Positions 22,349-33,900 of a DNA stretch of 64,000 nucleotides are shown in pieces. The position numbers were made by a program, and so were the translations under genes. Each line of letters opens with the position of its first letter. Position 1 is the stretch's first letter. The notes under the pieces were generated by a model, which saw only the letters and a program-made list of their open reading frames with translations, had not been told where the DNA came from and made no database searches. Source of the stretch: Macrolepiota albuminosa (taxonomy: Eukaryota > Basidiomycota > Agaricomycetes > Agaricales > Agaricaceae); the NCBI GenBank assembly GCA_027475525.1, contig JAMWFC010000049.1, positions 4,386,947 to 4,450,946 on the forward strand. Reading direction: 5' to 3'.

Positions 22349-24697
22349 CAATTGACTGGCTCATAATGCATGTCGTCATAATGCATAATTCTGATATTGC
22401 ATAGCAAATGGCATGGAACCACTGTGGGACCCACCTAAATGAGCTATTTAATGCATAATGCATAATGCATAGGCCTGCTGACCCAGATATGCATTATGAG
22501 ACTGGGCTGTAAGAACAATTTTCGCATAATTTATACTCAGCAACAGGGGGTTGAAAGCAAAAAAGCATCATTTTCTTATTGATTGTACTTGCATTATGCC
22601 TTCATCATCTTGTCAAAAGCCTCATGATAGACCTGCACCTTATGCTAGACAGCAGCCAAAGAAGATCAATGTCAAGGATGCACCCAGAACATCTGCAAAG
22701 GCTCTGCAAAGCACCAAACGTGAGAACCTGACACTCCACAATTGGCTGACAGTCTTTGCATACATCGATCAGCATCCCAATCTTTCACAAAGTCAGGTTG
22801 TAGGCCATTTCAAGTCAAAGAAGAAAGATGCTCTAATTTTTACACAATCAACTTTGTCACGAAAAGTCAAGCAGCGCGAGTCACTCGAAGCTCGTGCACA
22901 TGACAATCCAAATGCACTTTCTTCCAAGCATCCTCGAGTTGTTACTAGGCCTGATGTTGAATGGGCTCTGTTTCTCTGGGTAAAGCAGATGGAGGCAAAG
23001 GGAGAGACAATCAATGGACCTATGCTAATGGTGAAGAGGGCACGGTTTGAAGAGGAGCTTCAAGTTCCTGAGAATGAGCGTCTTCCAGGTGATGGATGGA
23101 TTGCATCATTTTGCAAAACCTACAAAATCAAAGAGTGCCGTCGACATGGTGAGGCAGGATCAGTTGATCTTGAGGCAGTTGAAAAGGAAAGAGAGCGACT
23201 CCAAGGAATATTGGCAGCCTATGCATTACAAGATCGATGGAATAAAGATGAAACATCTTTCTTTCCCTTGTAAGTAATATAACACATTGGTTTGTTGTCC
23301 TGATGCTAATAAATTTATAGTGCACCACCCGATTGAGGATTAGCCACTAAACAGATGAGTGGGAAAAAAAAGGAAAAATTTAGAGTCACCATCTCCTTTG
23401 CTTGCAATGCAGATGGGAGCGAAAAGATGCCAGCAATGTTTATCGGAAAAGCTCAAAAGCCTCGGTGTTTTAAAAAAGCAGGGCCCAGCTGAACGTGGCT
23501 TTTATTATCGTAACAATAAAAAAGCTTGGATGACATCTGAGCTTTTCGAAGAGTAAGATATCATACTGTCAATATTACAAGTATACAATGAGCTGATCTG
23601 CTGAATTAGATGGATTAAGATGATGGATCTCAAGATGCGCAGTGAAAATCGTTTCATTTGTCTCATCATTGACAATTTTTCTGGGCATTATATTGAATAC
23701 AATCCCCGAAACATCCGCATTGAATATTTGGAGCCCAACTTGACATCTTTTATCCAACCACTTGATGCCAGAATCATTAGATGTGTCAAAGCACATTATT
23801 GGCATGCATTTTGCATGCATGCCCTTGATTTGGACAGTACAGATGAAAGAGACATTTATAAAATCAATTTACTGGAGAGTATGATGATGGCAACAGAGGC
23901 ATGGAATGTGATTACTGCTGAAACAATCCGACATTGTTGGAAACACACTAAAATACAACCTGAGTAAGAATAAACTGACATTTATGATGCATTTACTGAC
24001 CTTATTATAGGAAGCAATAAACAGCACCTTTACCGATACGCACAGATCCTGGAGCTTGGGATATTCTTCGAGAATTTGCTGTGTCTGATATGACTTTACC
24101 AGCAGCCGAAAACCACCTTCAAAACCACTTGGGAGATAAATACAATGATCGTGACTGGAGACCAGCTCTCAAAGCTGTTATGGATGCTGAAAGTGATAAA
24201 GAAATGGCCCAAGCTTCGATCAGATCTCTTGCAGAAGGTGCTCAGCATCCAAAACTCACAATTAAGCTTCCTCCACAACGCATTGCTTTGACCGCACAGC
24301 TTAAAGCTACCGAAGAGAATTTGATGAACTCCGTTAATGAGCTTGCAAAAAAAAATCGGGTATTTGGCGAGCCTTTGAGCCTCGAAGAGTTGGTTGATCC
24401 AGAAGCCGAGCATGAAGATCCGGACTCACAAAATGCAGATGATTGTGGAGATCTAGAGGCTATGATCATCTCTCAAGTGCTACAGGAGATGAAAAGAACT
24501 TCACGCGATGCAAATTCAATAGAAATTGACGACTCCGAGGAAGAAGAATGTGATTCCGATGATGATATCTCACGCGCAGATACCATTGCTCTGTGCAAGA
24601 AATTAGAGAGGTTATGCCTAAAACATGGAGATTCTAACTTACCACTGGAGCTTCCCAGACAGTTGAGGCGTTTTAGGGCTCAGTTGCGACAGAGAGA

Positions 24698-24977
24698 TGT
24701 TATGCTGGAAAGGAAGGTCAGCTGCATAGTGGTCACATGATCATAGACTTAGTTTCAGATTGACGCATTACACAACCTCAGTTGTTCTCCTTCATCTTGA
24801 CGGACACTGAGGTTGTGAGTACTTTGTTTTCTTACTTCTTATTTCTTACTAAACTTGTTCCGTACAATACAGTTTCGTTTTCGTTAACTAGGTAAAATAA
24901 TAGAGTTGTTCTCCTTCATCTTGACGGACACTGAGGTTTTTCGTTTTCGTTAACTAGCTGTGGGATCTAGCACAACA
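24698..24977 (+). repeat. 5' LTR of the copia element
   Basis: TGTTATGC...CACAACA, 280 bp. It contains a roughly 35-bp block (TTGTTCTCCTTCATCTTGAC and following) twice and a GTTTTCGTTAACTAG block twice; these internal repeats may hold promoter or termination signals. Confidence 0.97.
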
Positions 24978-24988
24978 GGTTATGGGCC
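24978..24988 (+). other. Primer-binding site (half-tRNA type)
   Basis: GGTTATGGGCC immediately follows the LTR. It is complementary to the anticodon stem-loop of eukaryotic initiator tRNA-Met (GGCCCATAACC), not to a tRNA 3' end with CCA. This is the half-tRNA primer used by Drosophila copia and yeast Ty5. Confidence 0.75.
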
Positions 24989-25057
24989 TTCTCTTTTGAG
25001 AATAGCTAGTATCTTCTGTACAGCTGGAGGCACCTCTCTTTTATCTGGACTGTCATC

Positions 25058-28000
25058 ATGACTGATCCTTTTCAACATCGTCGTCATACACAACAAGCTG
25101 GCGCGTCGTCTTCACGTCCGGTTCCATGGATCGCTCCAATGGGCTCTTCTTCTCAATCTGGGTTTTCTCGTGCATTACCTCCTCATATGCAATCCTTTCC
25201 GTCTGGGTCTTCAAATGTTTTAGCTTCTGATACGCATACAACTTCTGATTCCTTTCGATCTTTTATTCCTTGTCCTGTTTCGACTTTACGCAATAGTTAT
25301 TTGACTCGCAACTCTGCTACACCGAAGCCAGCACCTTCCATTCCGCATACACCCCATAATGACCAGTTATATGCATCAATTCCGGTTCCCGCTTCTCCAT
25401 TACACCATAATTCTCCAATTCCACAGGCTATGCCTATATCTGTACCATTACCACATGATTTACATCACAATAGAGCTCGTAATTCTCCTTTGACCCTACC
25501 TTCTCCTGTTCCGTTCGTCTACTCTCGACCACCTTCAGTTTTTCGTCAATCATTCACTCCCCCTACACCGGGTCATATCACGCCGGTTCAGCTTTCTAGG
25601 CCCCCTTTGGTGTTTTTACACATGACACCTCCACCGGTTCCTCATTCTCCCCAAATTGTTCAACCTATACCACATCGTCCAAATCCAGTTTTTCCTGCAC
25701 CGCATACTCCATTTCATCCCGTCCATAACGTTATTCCACCTCACCAACCAATTCCACCTTATCAGCCTCATCCTATTGTCGAGGAGGTTCCACTACCGCG
25801 CGATATGGCAGATGTACAACGAGAAGTTCCTTATGGCGAGCCACTTGTACAACCGCCGGCTAATGTGGGATTTCATCCTCAACCTCATTATATACAACAC
25901 GCTATTCATCACACACCTCCGAATTCCACGCCTACCAACTCCAAATTACCGTCGCTCACTACTATACCTCGTTTCAACTCTGCAGCAGACTGGGGAACAT
26001 GGATCAATCCTGTCCTGGCGCTCATTGATCATTTAGGACTTAACGGACATGTTTGTCCCATTCCTCCACCTGGTGCACCATATGATCCAACTTGTCGCCT
26101 TGCTCTGCCACCACCATATCCACCGCATCAGACTCGACTGGAACTGAAGGCTTATGAGGATTTCTGGAGAAATGACAATGTCTGTTCTTACGTTATATCC
26201 GGGCGACTGTCGGCAGATATATTCAATTCCTTGCCGCCTGCTCGGAGTGGACCTTACAATTTTCCGACTCGAACTTCCCGTGACCTGTTGGACTTTCTGA
26301 GACGTCGTTTTAGTGTGGGAAGTGCGGCATCTGCCCAACGGATTAAAGACTCGGTCCTTCGCCTAAATTGTGCAGCGAATGCGATTCCAGCATACGTTCA
26401 ATCCTGGCGTATTGCAGTAAACCAATTGTCGACGACACCTTGGGACTTTACTCAGTACGAGAAAATTCAGAGGTTTATGGACGGGATTCTGGATCACCGC
26501 GCATATAATGTTCTCAGGGAGGAAGTGAGAAGGTCATGGGAAGGCAATCCGGATGGAATGTTCGACTTCTTCATGCTCGCTGATGCCATCCTGGAAATCG
26601 ATATTGATGTTCGACAGCGTCAGGCTGCTTCTCAAGTTCATGTCAAACCTCAACATACTCAGAAGAATACCAATATTTCTCCGGCGACGAATACGTCATC
26701 TCCACCAGACAACAACCAGAGACGGGGGAATTCGATGGAGGGATCGAAGGATACTGTGAATCGCCACAAAGCGAATATTGCTGTTTCAGACGGACCGGTT
26801 ACGGAATCGATTTCTCCGACACAAACTTTTATTACCGACAATCCTGATAATACTGTACTTCATACGATTGAAGAGCTCGAAGAGAATGACAATGATTTCC
26901 ACCTTTACGATGCGTCAACTGAGACAGACGAATCCGCACTATATCTGGCATTTGTGAGCTCGCTGACACCGATTGCTTTGGCTTCAATTATGTCCCAGTT
27001 CAACTCCATCCTTGATTCTGGCTGCACGGCACATATTGTGAAGGATAGGAAGTTTTTCTGGACTTATCATCCAGAACAAGCTGTACCAGTCGGAACGGCA
27101 AACTGCGGAACCCTCAATACGCTGGCTAGGGGAGACGTCAAATTTCGAACTCATGTTGACGGCAAGAACGTAATTCTAGTTCTAAAAGACTGCCTACATG
27201 CACCGGATGTCCCCATCAACTTACTCTCAGTCGGGTCGATGGTTGAAAACGATATGAAATTAATGTTTGAGAAAGATTCCACGTCCCTTTTCTTCCCATC
27301 AACTTCAAAGACCCTTGGGGGTAAATCAATAACGGCAACGGTACATAAGAGATTGTCATTCCTCTATTGTGATTTTGTTCTGCCGCCTATGGATGGAGAT
27401 CTGTCTTTTTCTGCACTGGGAGATGTCTCGACTTCGTTTCCGAAAGTACCTGTGACACCGGAACTTTGGCACAGACGCATGGGTCATCCAGCGAAGGAAA
27501 CCACACGAATAATCTTAACAAAGAACTTCGTTACTGGGGTTGACTATTCTGGGAAATTCGAGGATTCACAATGTATACCGTGCATAATAGGTAAACAGCC
27601 AGCTCGACCATACGACAACAATGAACGTCGGGCAGATGAAATTGGAAGCTTACTTCATATGGACTCATGTGGCCCATTCTCCACGAAGTTTTCGAACGGG
27701 AATACGAATCACTTTCATTTGATACTGGATGATTTTTCCAATGTTGGCAGCACAGAGTTACTTTCGAAAAAGAATCAGGCGTTCAAACATTTCAAGAGGG
27801 TACAGTCTGAGTTGGAACTAAAATCAGGGAATAAGGTTCGGGCAGTCCGATGTGATGGGGCGAAGGAATTTGTCGAGGGAAAACTACGAGACTATCTGGT
27901 GGAAAAAGGAATAGTGATGCAATCGACAGCGCCGTACGCGCATCAACAAAACGGAAAGGCTGAAAGATACATCCGCACCATTGAAGATACTGCTCAGACA

Positions 28001-30433
28001 TTGATGGCCGAATCAGGATTACCGATGTCTTTCTTAGGCAATGCTGTACTGACGGCACAATATCTTCGCAATAGGTTACCAACCACTACACTGCCGGGCC
28101 TTACGACTCCATATGAAATACTCAAAGGTGTTAAACCTGATTTGTCACATCTTCGCATATGGGGTTGTCAATGTTTCGTGTTGAACCCACGGGAGACTAG
28201 GAAGAAAGGAGATTCCAAGAGGTTTGAGGCGATTTTTGTGGGTTACGATGAACATCGCATAGGCTGGCGAGTACGGGATCTCAATGGTCGATATTATTTC
28301 TCAAGGGATGTGGTTTTCAACGAAAATATTCGAGGAAAGTTATGGCCTGGTACGACAACAACACTAGATTCTTCATCCCAACCTATATCTTCGACACCGA
28401 ATTCCTTATCATTGGATTTGCCACATCCGGAGATATTGGAATCTACACCAGATCTTCAATCTCATACTTCGGAACATGACGAAGCTCATGATCGACCCAA
28501 GCGTCGAGTTAAGCAAACGGAAGCTGGGAAATCGTTCTTTGAAGAAATCGCAAAGAGGAATGAAAGGCTTACTAAGTTACGAGCGGATCGTCATGCACGA
28601 GTGGACCCACATCAAAGTCTTTCCGCGATATTGGACATCGACTCATTGATAAGGACAATACATTTTTCCAATGACCTCGACGACTTAACACAGCTTGAGG
28701 ATTCCACGATATTTGAGTTTAAAGCTTACGCAACATATGGCAGTGATACACCTCCTTTTCGTACCGAAACTCAAGAATATAATCTCGAAAAGGCTCCAGA
28801 GAATTTTTGGGAAGCAATGAAGAGGTCTGATGCGAAGATTTGGTGGCGGGCGATGGGAGAAGAAGTCGAAAGTTTGCGAGAACAAGGAGTCTTCACTCCG
28901 ACAACGTTACCAGACGGGAAGAAAGCTATAGGAGTTCGATGGGTTTACGCATTCAAATACAATCCGGATGGTACAATAATACGGGGAAAAGAAAAAGCTA
29001 GGCTGGTGGCACAAGGATTCAGTCAACGACCTGAAGACTATGGATCAACATACGCTCCAGTGGCTAAAATGACCAGCATCCGGATTGTACTGGCATATGC
29101 AGCGATGAATGACCTGGAAATTTTCTCATTTGACGTCAAAACAGCTTTTCTCAACGCACCGCTCACACATGACCTATACTGCAAACAGATTCCGGGATTT
29201 CCTGATAAAGATCCGAAGATGGTCAACAAACTACTACGAGCAATCTATGGATTGAAACAGTCTTCACGAGAATGGTACAATCTGTTGCGAGAAGTTTTAG
29301 AAGGCATTGGGCTGACGAGGTGCGAAGTTGATCACGCGGTATTCTTTGGGACTTTTACCTCACCTCCTCATCAAACGATTCCGAAACCGGCGAATGGAGA
29401 AAATCTATTCATTATAGTATGTGTTCACGTTGATGACGGTCTCAACATCACGAACTCGAAGGAGTTATATGAGTGGATGATAGGGGAAATGAATAAGCGA
29501 TTTCAGGTCAAAGACTCAGGAGCAACGTCGTTGTATCTTGCAATTCGTATTGACAGGGATAGACAAAACAGGAAACTTTGGTTGTCACAGAAAGGATACA
29601 TTCTGGATCTATTGACGACATATCGTTTACTGGACGCTACGCCGTTATCGTTACCACTAGTAGGCAAACTGGACGACCTCCCGGATCCTCCGGCAAATGC
29701 AATTCCAGAAGTAGCAGACGAGGACATACGAGTGCATTATCAAAGGCTTGTAGGATCTATCCTATACCTCAGCCTGTGTACCCGTCCAGATCTGGCGTTT
29801 ATGGCGATGTCTCTCGGACAGTTTAACTTGAATCCGACAAGGGCTCATCTCTTAGCAGCCAAGAGGGTTTTACGCTATCTTCTAGGCACAAAAGACTTTG
29901 CCATCGAATACAATTTCTCTCGTCCACATTCAGATCCTCCCACTAAGCTCCTTCTACCAGCCGACTTTGGAGCGGTTGATGCAGACTGGGCTTCAGACTC
30001 ATCAAATCGCAAAAGCACCACTGGATACGCATTCTTTTTGTACTCGAGTCTAATCTCTTGGTCTTCAGTCAAGCAGCGTACGATTGCGTTATCCTCGACA
30101 GAAGCTGAATACATGGCATTATCACATGCTATGCGCGAAGCTCTATCCATTCGTTACCTTCTTACTTCTCTCAATTTGCCAATTCCACGACCATTCCCGA
30201 TTCTCTGTGATAATCGAAGTGCTTTGGATATTGCGAACTCCGATTCGATAACATCGAGGTCCAAACACATCGACATCAGATATCATTTCATTCGCGAACA
30301 CTTAAATACAGGATCGTTCAAGACTTCATGGGTATCCACATCAGACATGGTGGCTGATATTCTCACCAAACCTCTTACTAAAGAACTTCACAATAAATTC
30401 GTAAAATCTCTTGGTATTGTTTCTCGGTCGTAA
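25058..30433 (+). CDS. Copia Gag-Pol polyprotein, intact 1791 residues
   Basis: One uninterrupted frame. Residues 1-300 are proline-rich, and a UBN2-like Gag domain follows at about 360-520; I see no CCHC knuckle. Aspartic protease is at ILDSGCTAH (D about 653). The pre-integrase zinc motif is H-x3-H ... CIPC (about 805-845). Integrase acidic residues lie in HMDSCGPF (about 869), VRCDGAKEF (about 932) and NGKAERYI (about 968). Reverse transcriptase has FDVKTAFLNAPL and the catalytic VHVDD (about 1457). RNase H has ALSSTEAEYMAL (about 1680), and HIDIRYHFIREH is near the C-terminus. All catalytic motifs are present and there are no stops, so the element could be autonomous. The start at 25058 is the first ATG after the LTR that opens this frame. 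Confidence 0.95.
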   Translation: MTDPFQHRRHTQQAGASSSRPVPWIAPMGSSSQSGFSRALPPHMQSFPSGSSNVLASDTHTTSDSFRSFIPCPVSTLRNSYLTRNSATPKPAPSIPHTPHNDQLYASIPVPASPLHHNSPIPQAMPISVPLPHDLHHNRARNSPLTLPSPVPFVYSRPPSVFRQSFTPPTPGHITPVQLSRPPLVFLHMTPPPVPHSPQIVQPIPHRPNPVFPAPHTPFHPVHNVIPPHQPIPPYQPHPIVEEVPLPRDMADVQREVPYGEPLVQPPANVGFHPQPHYIQHAIHHTPPNSTPTNSKLPSLTTIPRFNSAADWGTWINPVLALIDHLGLNGHVCPIPPPGAPYDPTCRLALPPPYPPHQTRLELKAYEDFWRNDNVCSYVISGRLSADIFNSLPPARSGPYNFPTRTSRDLLDFLRRRFSVGSAASAQRIKDSVLRLNCAANAIPAYVQSWRIAVNQLSTTPWDFTQYEKIQRFMDGILDHRAYNVLREEVRRSWEGNPDGMFDFFMLADAILEIDIDVRQRQAASQVHVKPQHTQKNTNISPATNTSSPPDNNQRRGNSMEGSKDTVNRHKANIAVSDGPVTESISPTQTFITDNPDNTVLHTIEELEENDNDFHLYDASTETDESALYLAFVSSLTPIALASIMSQFNSILDSGCTAHIVKDRKFFWTYHPEQAVPVGTANCGTLNTLARGDVKFRTHVDGKNVILVLKDCLHAPDVPINLLSVGSMVENDMKLMFEKDSTSLFFPSTSKTLGGKSITATVHKRLSFLYCDFVLPPMDGDLSFSALGDVSTSFPKVPVTPELWHRRMGHPAKETTRIILTKNFVTGVDYSGKFEDSQCIPCIIGKQPARPYDNNERRADEIGSLLHMDSCGPFSTKFSNGNTNHFHLILDDFSNVGSTELLSKKNQAFKHFKRVQSELELKSGNKVRAVRCDGAKEFVEGKLRDYLVEKGIVMQSTAPYAHQQNGKAERYIRTIEDTAQTLMAESGLPMSFLGNAVLTAQYLRNRLPTTTLPGLTTPYEILKGVKPDLSHLRIWGCQCFVLNPRETRKKGDSKRFEAIFVGYDEHRIGWRVRDLNGRYYFSRDVVFNENIRGKLWPGTTTTLDSSSQPISSTPNSLSLDLPHPEILESTPDLQSHTSEHDEAHDRPKRRVKQTEAGKSFFEEIAKRNERLTKLRADRHARVDPHQSLSAILDIDSLIRTIHFSNDLDDLTQLEDSTIFEFKAYATYGSDTPPFRTETQEYNLEKAPENFWEAMKRSDAKIWWRAMGEEVESLREQGVFTPTTLPDGKKAIGVRWVYAFKYNPDGTIIRGKEKARLVAQGFSQRPEDYGSTYAPVAKMTSIRIVLAYAAMNDLEIFSFDVKTAFLNAPLTHDLYCKQIPGFPDKDPKMVNKLLRAIYGLKQSSREWYNLLREVLEGIGLTRCEVDHAVFFGTFTSPPHQTIPKPANGENLFIIVCVHVDDGLNITNSKELYEWMIGEMNKRFQVKDSGATSLYLAIRIDRDRQNRKLWLSQKGYILDLLTTYRLLDATPLSLPLVGKLDDLPDPPANAIPEVADEDIRVHYQRLVGSILYLSLCTRPDLAFMAMSLGQFNLNPTRAHLLAAKRVLRYLLGTKDFAIEYNFSRPHSDPPTKLLLPADFGAVDADWASDSSNRKSTTGYAFFLYSSLISWSSVKQRTIALSSTEAEYMALSHAMREALSIRYLLTSLNLPIPRPFPILCDNRSALDIANSDSITSRSKHIDIRYHFIREHLNTGSFKTSWVSTSDMVADILTKPLTKELHNKFVKSLGIVSRS

Positions 30434-30472
30434 TTCTTTTCTCATGTTCCCACTTTTACGCTGATGGGGTTG

Positions 30473-30752
30473 TGTTATGCTGGAAAGGAAGGTCAGCTGC
30501 ATAGTGGTCACATGATCATAGACTTAGTTTCAGATTGACGCGTTACACAACCTCAGTTGTTCTCCTTCATCTTGACGGACACTGAGGTTGTGAGTACTTT
30601 GTTTTCTTACTTCTTATTTCTTACTAAACTTGTTCCGTACAATACAGTTTCGTTTTCGTTAACTAGGTAAAATAATAGAGTTGTTCTCCTTCATCTTGAC
30701 GGACACTGAGGTTTTTCGTTTTCGTTAACTAGCTGTGGGATCTAGCACAACA
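30473..30752 (+). repeat. 3' LTR of the copia element
   Basis: 280 bp, one visible difference from the 5' LTR (position 30542), followed by the AGAGA duplication. Confidence 0.97.
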
Positions 30753-30978
30753 AGAGAGCTATTAGAAAACAAGCAGAGTACATTAGATCGTTACTTCACG
30801 ACGTAATCTCAAATGTCACAATTTTGGCCGTAGTCACACAATGTCACATAGTGTGACTCTTTTCATGTTGCATAAATCTCATATTGCATCGGTTTTTGGT
30901 TGGTCCGACCGTATGCATTATGAGCCAGTCAACTGTACCAATATTTCTCACGCAACACCCACGACCACACATAAGTAG

Positions 30979-33900
30979 CCCATTCACTTCATTCGCCCTA
31001 ATCCTCGCCTCGAATTAACAGCCAGCATCTGGGCACCCCAGCCCTCTGAGACGACCTGGCCCAAGACTCTTGATTCCTTCCTGCACGTCGTGGAACAGCG
31101 CGAGCTCGTGAGTACTAATACCATGTACAAGTCCAATTCTGCACCTGTGCGGCGTGAGGACGTCTTTGGGCCCGTTCCTACACAGGTCAAACTTCCTCGA
31201 GACCCTAGCAGCGTCGGTGTCATTGGCGACGGTCGAAAAAAGAGCCCGCTCGAGTTTCACGATGACACGGTTTGTGCTTTTTCATTTTTCACCGCACTTA
31301 ACTTTGTCCAAACCAGCACGTCGAGCAGGTCTTGCGGACGCTCAACTTGAACTCACCCACCCCCTCTCCCTTAAGCTTCAGTCTCCATGCCTCATCCAGC
31401 TCGCCTGACTTTTCTCTAGCCTCGGTAACATCATCTCTTATGACTCCAACCGACCTCTCACCCTCCCAGCGCTCGTTCGACGTCAATGCCAAGTACGGTC
31501 CGTATGATCTTGGACCAACCGCATTTCTCCAGCAGCCATCTCTGTTATTCGAGCATCCTTCACCAGCAGGTCGTACACAGGCTCTCGAGAGGTACATCTC
31601 TCAGCCCCAGATGAACCCGTTTAGTGGTTCTGGAATCGCGCAGGGTCCAATCTACCACTCGCTTCAGCCTGCACCTGCGGGGTATGCCGCAGCGCAGCCT
31701 CACCATGTACCATCGGGCGGCCTACCCTTCTTTGAGCTGTTCGCTGAGATGCCTGCGGCTCCTGCCCCTGTTTCTGGATTCTATAGTGGTTCGCAAGCGT
31801 CAATTCACGTCCAGGGACAGGGACAGACGAGTCCTGCGTCGCAGCCACCAGGAGAGTCTCAGCCAATGCCTCCGCTCCCCATTACTCAGATGCAGACTCA
31901 GCCTCAGCCTCAGGGTGCACTTGCCCACCCCCCTGGGTTACTTCTCCGTGGCCTTTTCAACCCCAAACCCCCTACCGCTCCGCGCCACGTTAGCGGTACG
32001 CGCCTGCCGATGGACTGGCGGCTCCACCCACAGACGCAAGGTGGTGAGTGGGGGCTTGGTAGCGGCGCCGCTGTCGGTAGCAGAGACGGCAAGCTCGATA
32101 TATATGGACTTGGCCATGGACAGGGAACGGTGACGGGTGCCCACCACGGTGCGGAGGACGTGCTTTCGCTGGGTGCCTTGAAGACTTTCGGGTACCCGGC
32201 TCAACAGTCGTTGAGGGGTAGCGGTCAGGGTGGACATGGGCACGGACACGGACATGGCCATGGTCAGCATGCTTCTCTTGGAGCGCAACACGGGCATGAG
32301 GTTCGTATCCTTCTCTTCTTCTCATTGACACCTGACCATATCGTGCAATGCAGCCACTCAACTTTCTTTTCCTCTTGCACCCGTCGTCTTCCCCGCCGTA
32401 CCCCGTCTTCGTTGAACGCATCATCAAGTCCTCGGATCAGCAGGCTAGTATTTTTTTGCAGCAAAAGTTGAAAGTTGCGGACGCAGAGGAGAGAGCAAAG
32501 ATTGTGGATGCGATCTGTGGAAGGGGGTTTGAGATGATGGCGAGTCGGTGGGTTCTTTGTTTTGTATTGACGTGATAAGATATCGATTACTGATCCATTT
32601 ATGTATGCAGATTCGGGAATTGGACCGTACAAAGGTGTTTGGAGGCGGAGTCGGCATCGGAAGAGAGGAGGAAGTTGGTCAGTTGTATGCGGTGGGTCTT
32701 TCGTCTTGTTGTTTTCTTGCTTCATTCTTGATCTACTCTTATGTTTTTGCCGACTCATCTTATACTCCTGTCGATAGTTCCTTCCCTTTTCGTTCGTCGT
32801 TGATTCTGAATGTACATGCTGATTCAAGTTTCATACAGGGGTCGTGTTGTGGAGCTCGCGACCAATCGTTATGGCTGTCATGTTCTGCAGAAGGCGCTTG
32901 ACTGTGAAGAGGATATAAGACTGCTCATTGTTTCAGAATTGCTTCTCGGAGACCCAACGCAGACGCTGCTCAATAAACATGCGTCGCATGTCTGGAGCAA
33001 GGTAATGCGATTTGTCCTTGATTTGATCATACTTATGTTTATTCTAGATTATGGAACTTTCCTGGACGCCACCTGCACCGCCCATCTTTGCCTAGTGAGT
33101 TTTTTCGGTGTTACATACTATTGAGGCTGACATAATCTCAAGTGTCAACAAATCTTCCAAGGGCAAGTGGGCTTCGCTTGCCTGTCATGAGACAGCTTCG
33201 TTGGTGGTTCAGGTACCTTAATCGTTTGTCATCTCGAGTCGTCGATCAATGTCTTCTGCCCTTAAGCACGCTTTTGAAAACCTGGAGCCGGAGGCCAAAG
33301 ATGGGATTGTTGACGAACTCATTAAAAACGGCCCGATTGTCTTCGCTGAAGTCGCAAAGAACCAGTGGGGTTCATATTGCATCCAGCACAGTAAGTTTTG
33401 CGTCCTGGCTTCCTATCCCTAATTTAATAACTGATGATTGCGTGTCTTATTAGTCCTTGAGCACGGGTCAGACAAGCACCGTGCCCAGACACTTCAACAT
33501 CTTCTCGATGGCCTCCTCGACTTTGCCACGAGCGAACAGGGCGCCAAGAGTGTCACCAAGGCGCTAAAGGAAGGTGGTAAGCCGACGCTCGACCGTATCG
33601 TCGAGCGTATGTGCGAGGCAGCTAACGGGTAAGTTTGCTTTTTGTTCATGCTCATCTGTAGTTCCTGATACGAAAACTTGCCTGCAGGTCTCGGCGAGCG
33701 ATGATAGTCGACCTCGCGTTGAGCGTGACCGGGAGCCAGCTGATCGCAAGTCTGTTGTCCATGGTACGCTTGTCGTCCCAGCCCCGTCTTCCTTGTGTGT
33801 TTGGCGCTGATGTGACTATCATTGTTGTGCCCAAAGGTGGACAAGGACCAGCGGGCGCTGCTGTACGACTGCATTCGGGGCCATATCGTTACGCTCCGTG

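Larger units (their letters stand above)
24698..30752 (+). mobile_element. Complete young Ty1/copia retrotransposon
   Basis: Two 280-bp LTRs (24698-24977 and 30473-30752) bound a single long ORF. A 5-bp target duplication AGAGA is present at 24693-24697 and 30753-30757. A primer-binding site lies directly after the 5' LTR, and a G-rich tract (GATGGGG) about 10 bp before the 3' LTR. By eye the LTRs differ at one position (A at 24767, G at 30542), so insertion was recent. It is inserted in the transposase gene of the pogo element. Confidence 0.97.
22596..30856 (+). pseudogene. pogo/CENP-B-type DDE transposase, interrupted by copia
   Basis: Exons about 22596-23269, 23321-23552, 23610-23963 and 24011-24697 continue at 30758-30856. 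Introns are 23270-23320 (51 nt), 23553-23609 (57 nt) and 23964-24010 (47 nt). The N-terminal half has two helix-turn-helix segments (CENP-B/pogo type). The catalytic acidic residues are visible in KDETSFF (D at 23247), DNFSGH (D at 23671) and QPLDARII (D at 23764). A coiled, acidic tail follows. Damage: TGA at 23334-23336, one extra A in an A6 run near 23475 causing a frameshift, TAA at 24018-24020, and the copia insertion at 24698. Across the insertion the frame resumes at 30758 (AIRKQAEYIRSLLHD) and ends with TGA 30854-30856. It encoded a cut-and-paste transposase and is now inactive. Confidence 0.9.
22349..30935 (+). mobile_element. pogo-family DNA transposon with nested copia element
   Basis: Left terminus CAATTGACTGGCTCATAATG (22349 on) and right terminus, whose reverse complement reads CAGTTGACTGGCTCATAATG (ends 30935), form a 23-bp TIR with one mismatch. 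TA lies at 22347-22348 and again at 30936-30937, the expected pogo/Tc1 duplication. CATAATGCAT words recur just inside the left end. Subtracting the copia insertion and one copy of its duplication (24698-30757) leaves about 2.53 kb, a normal size for a pogo element with one transposase. Confidence 0.92.
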
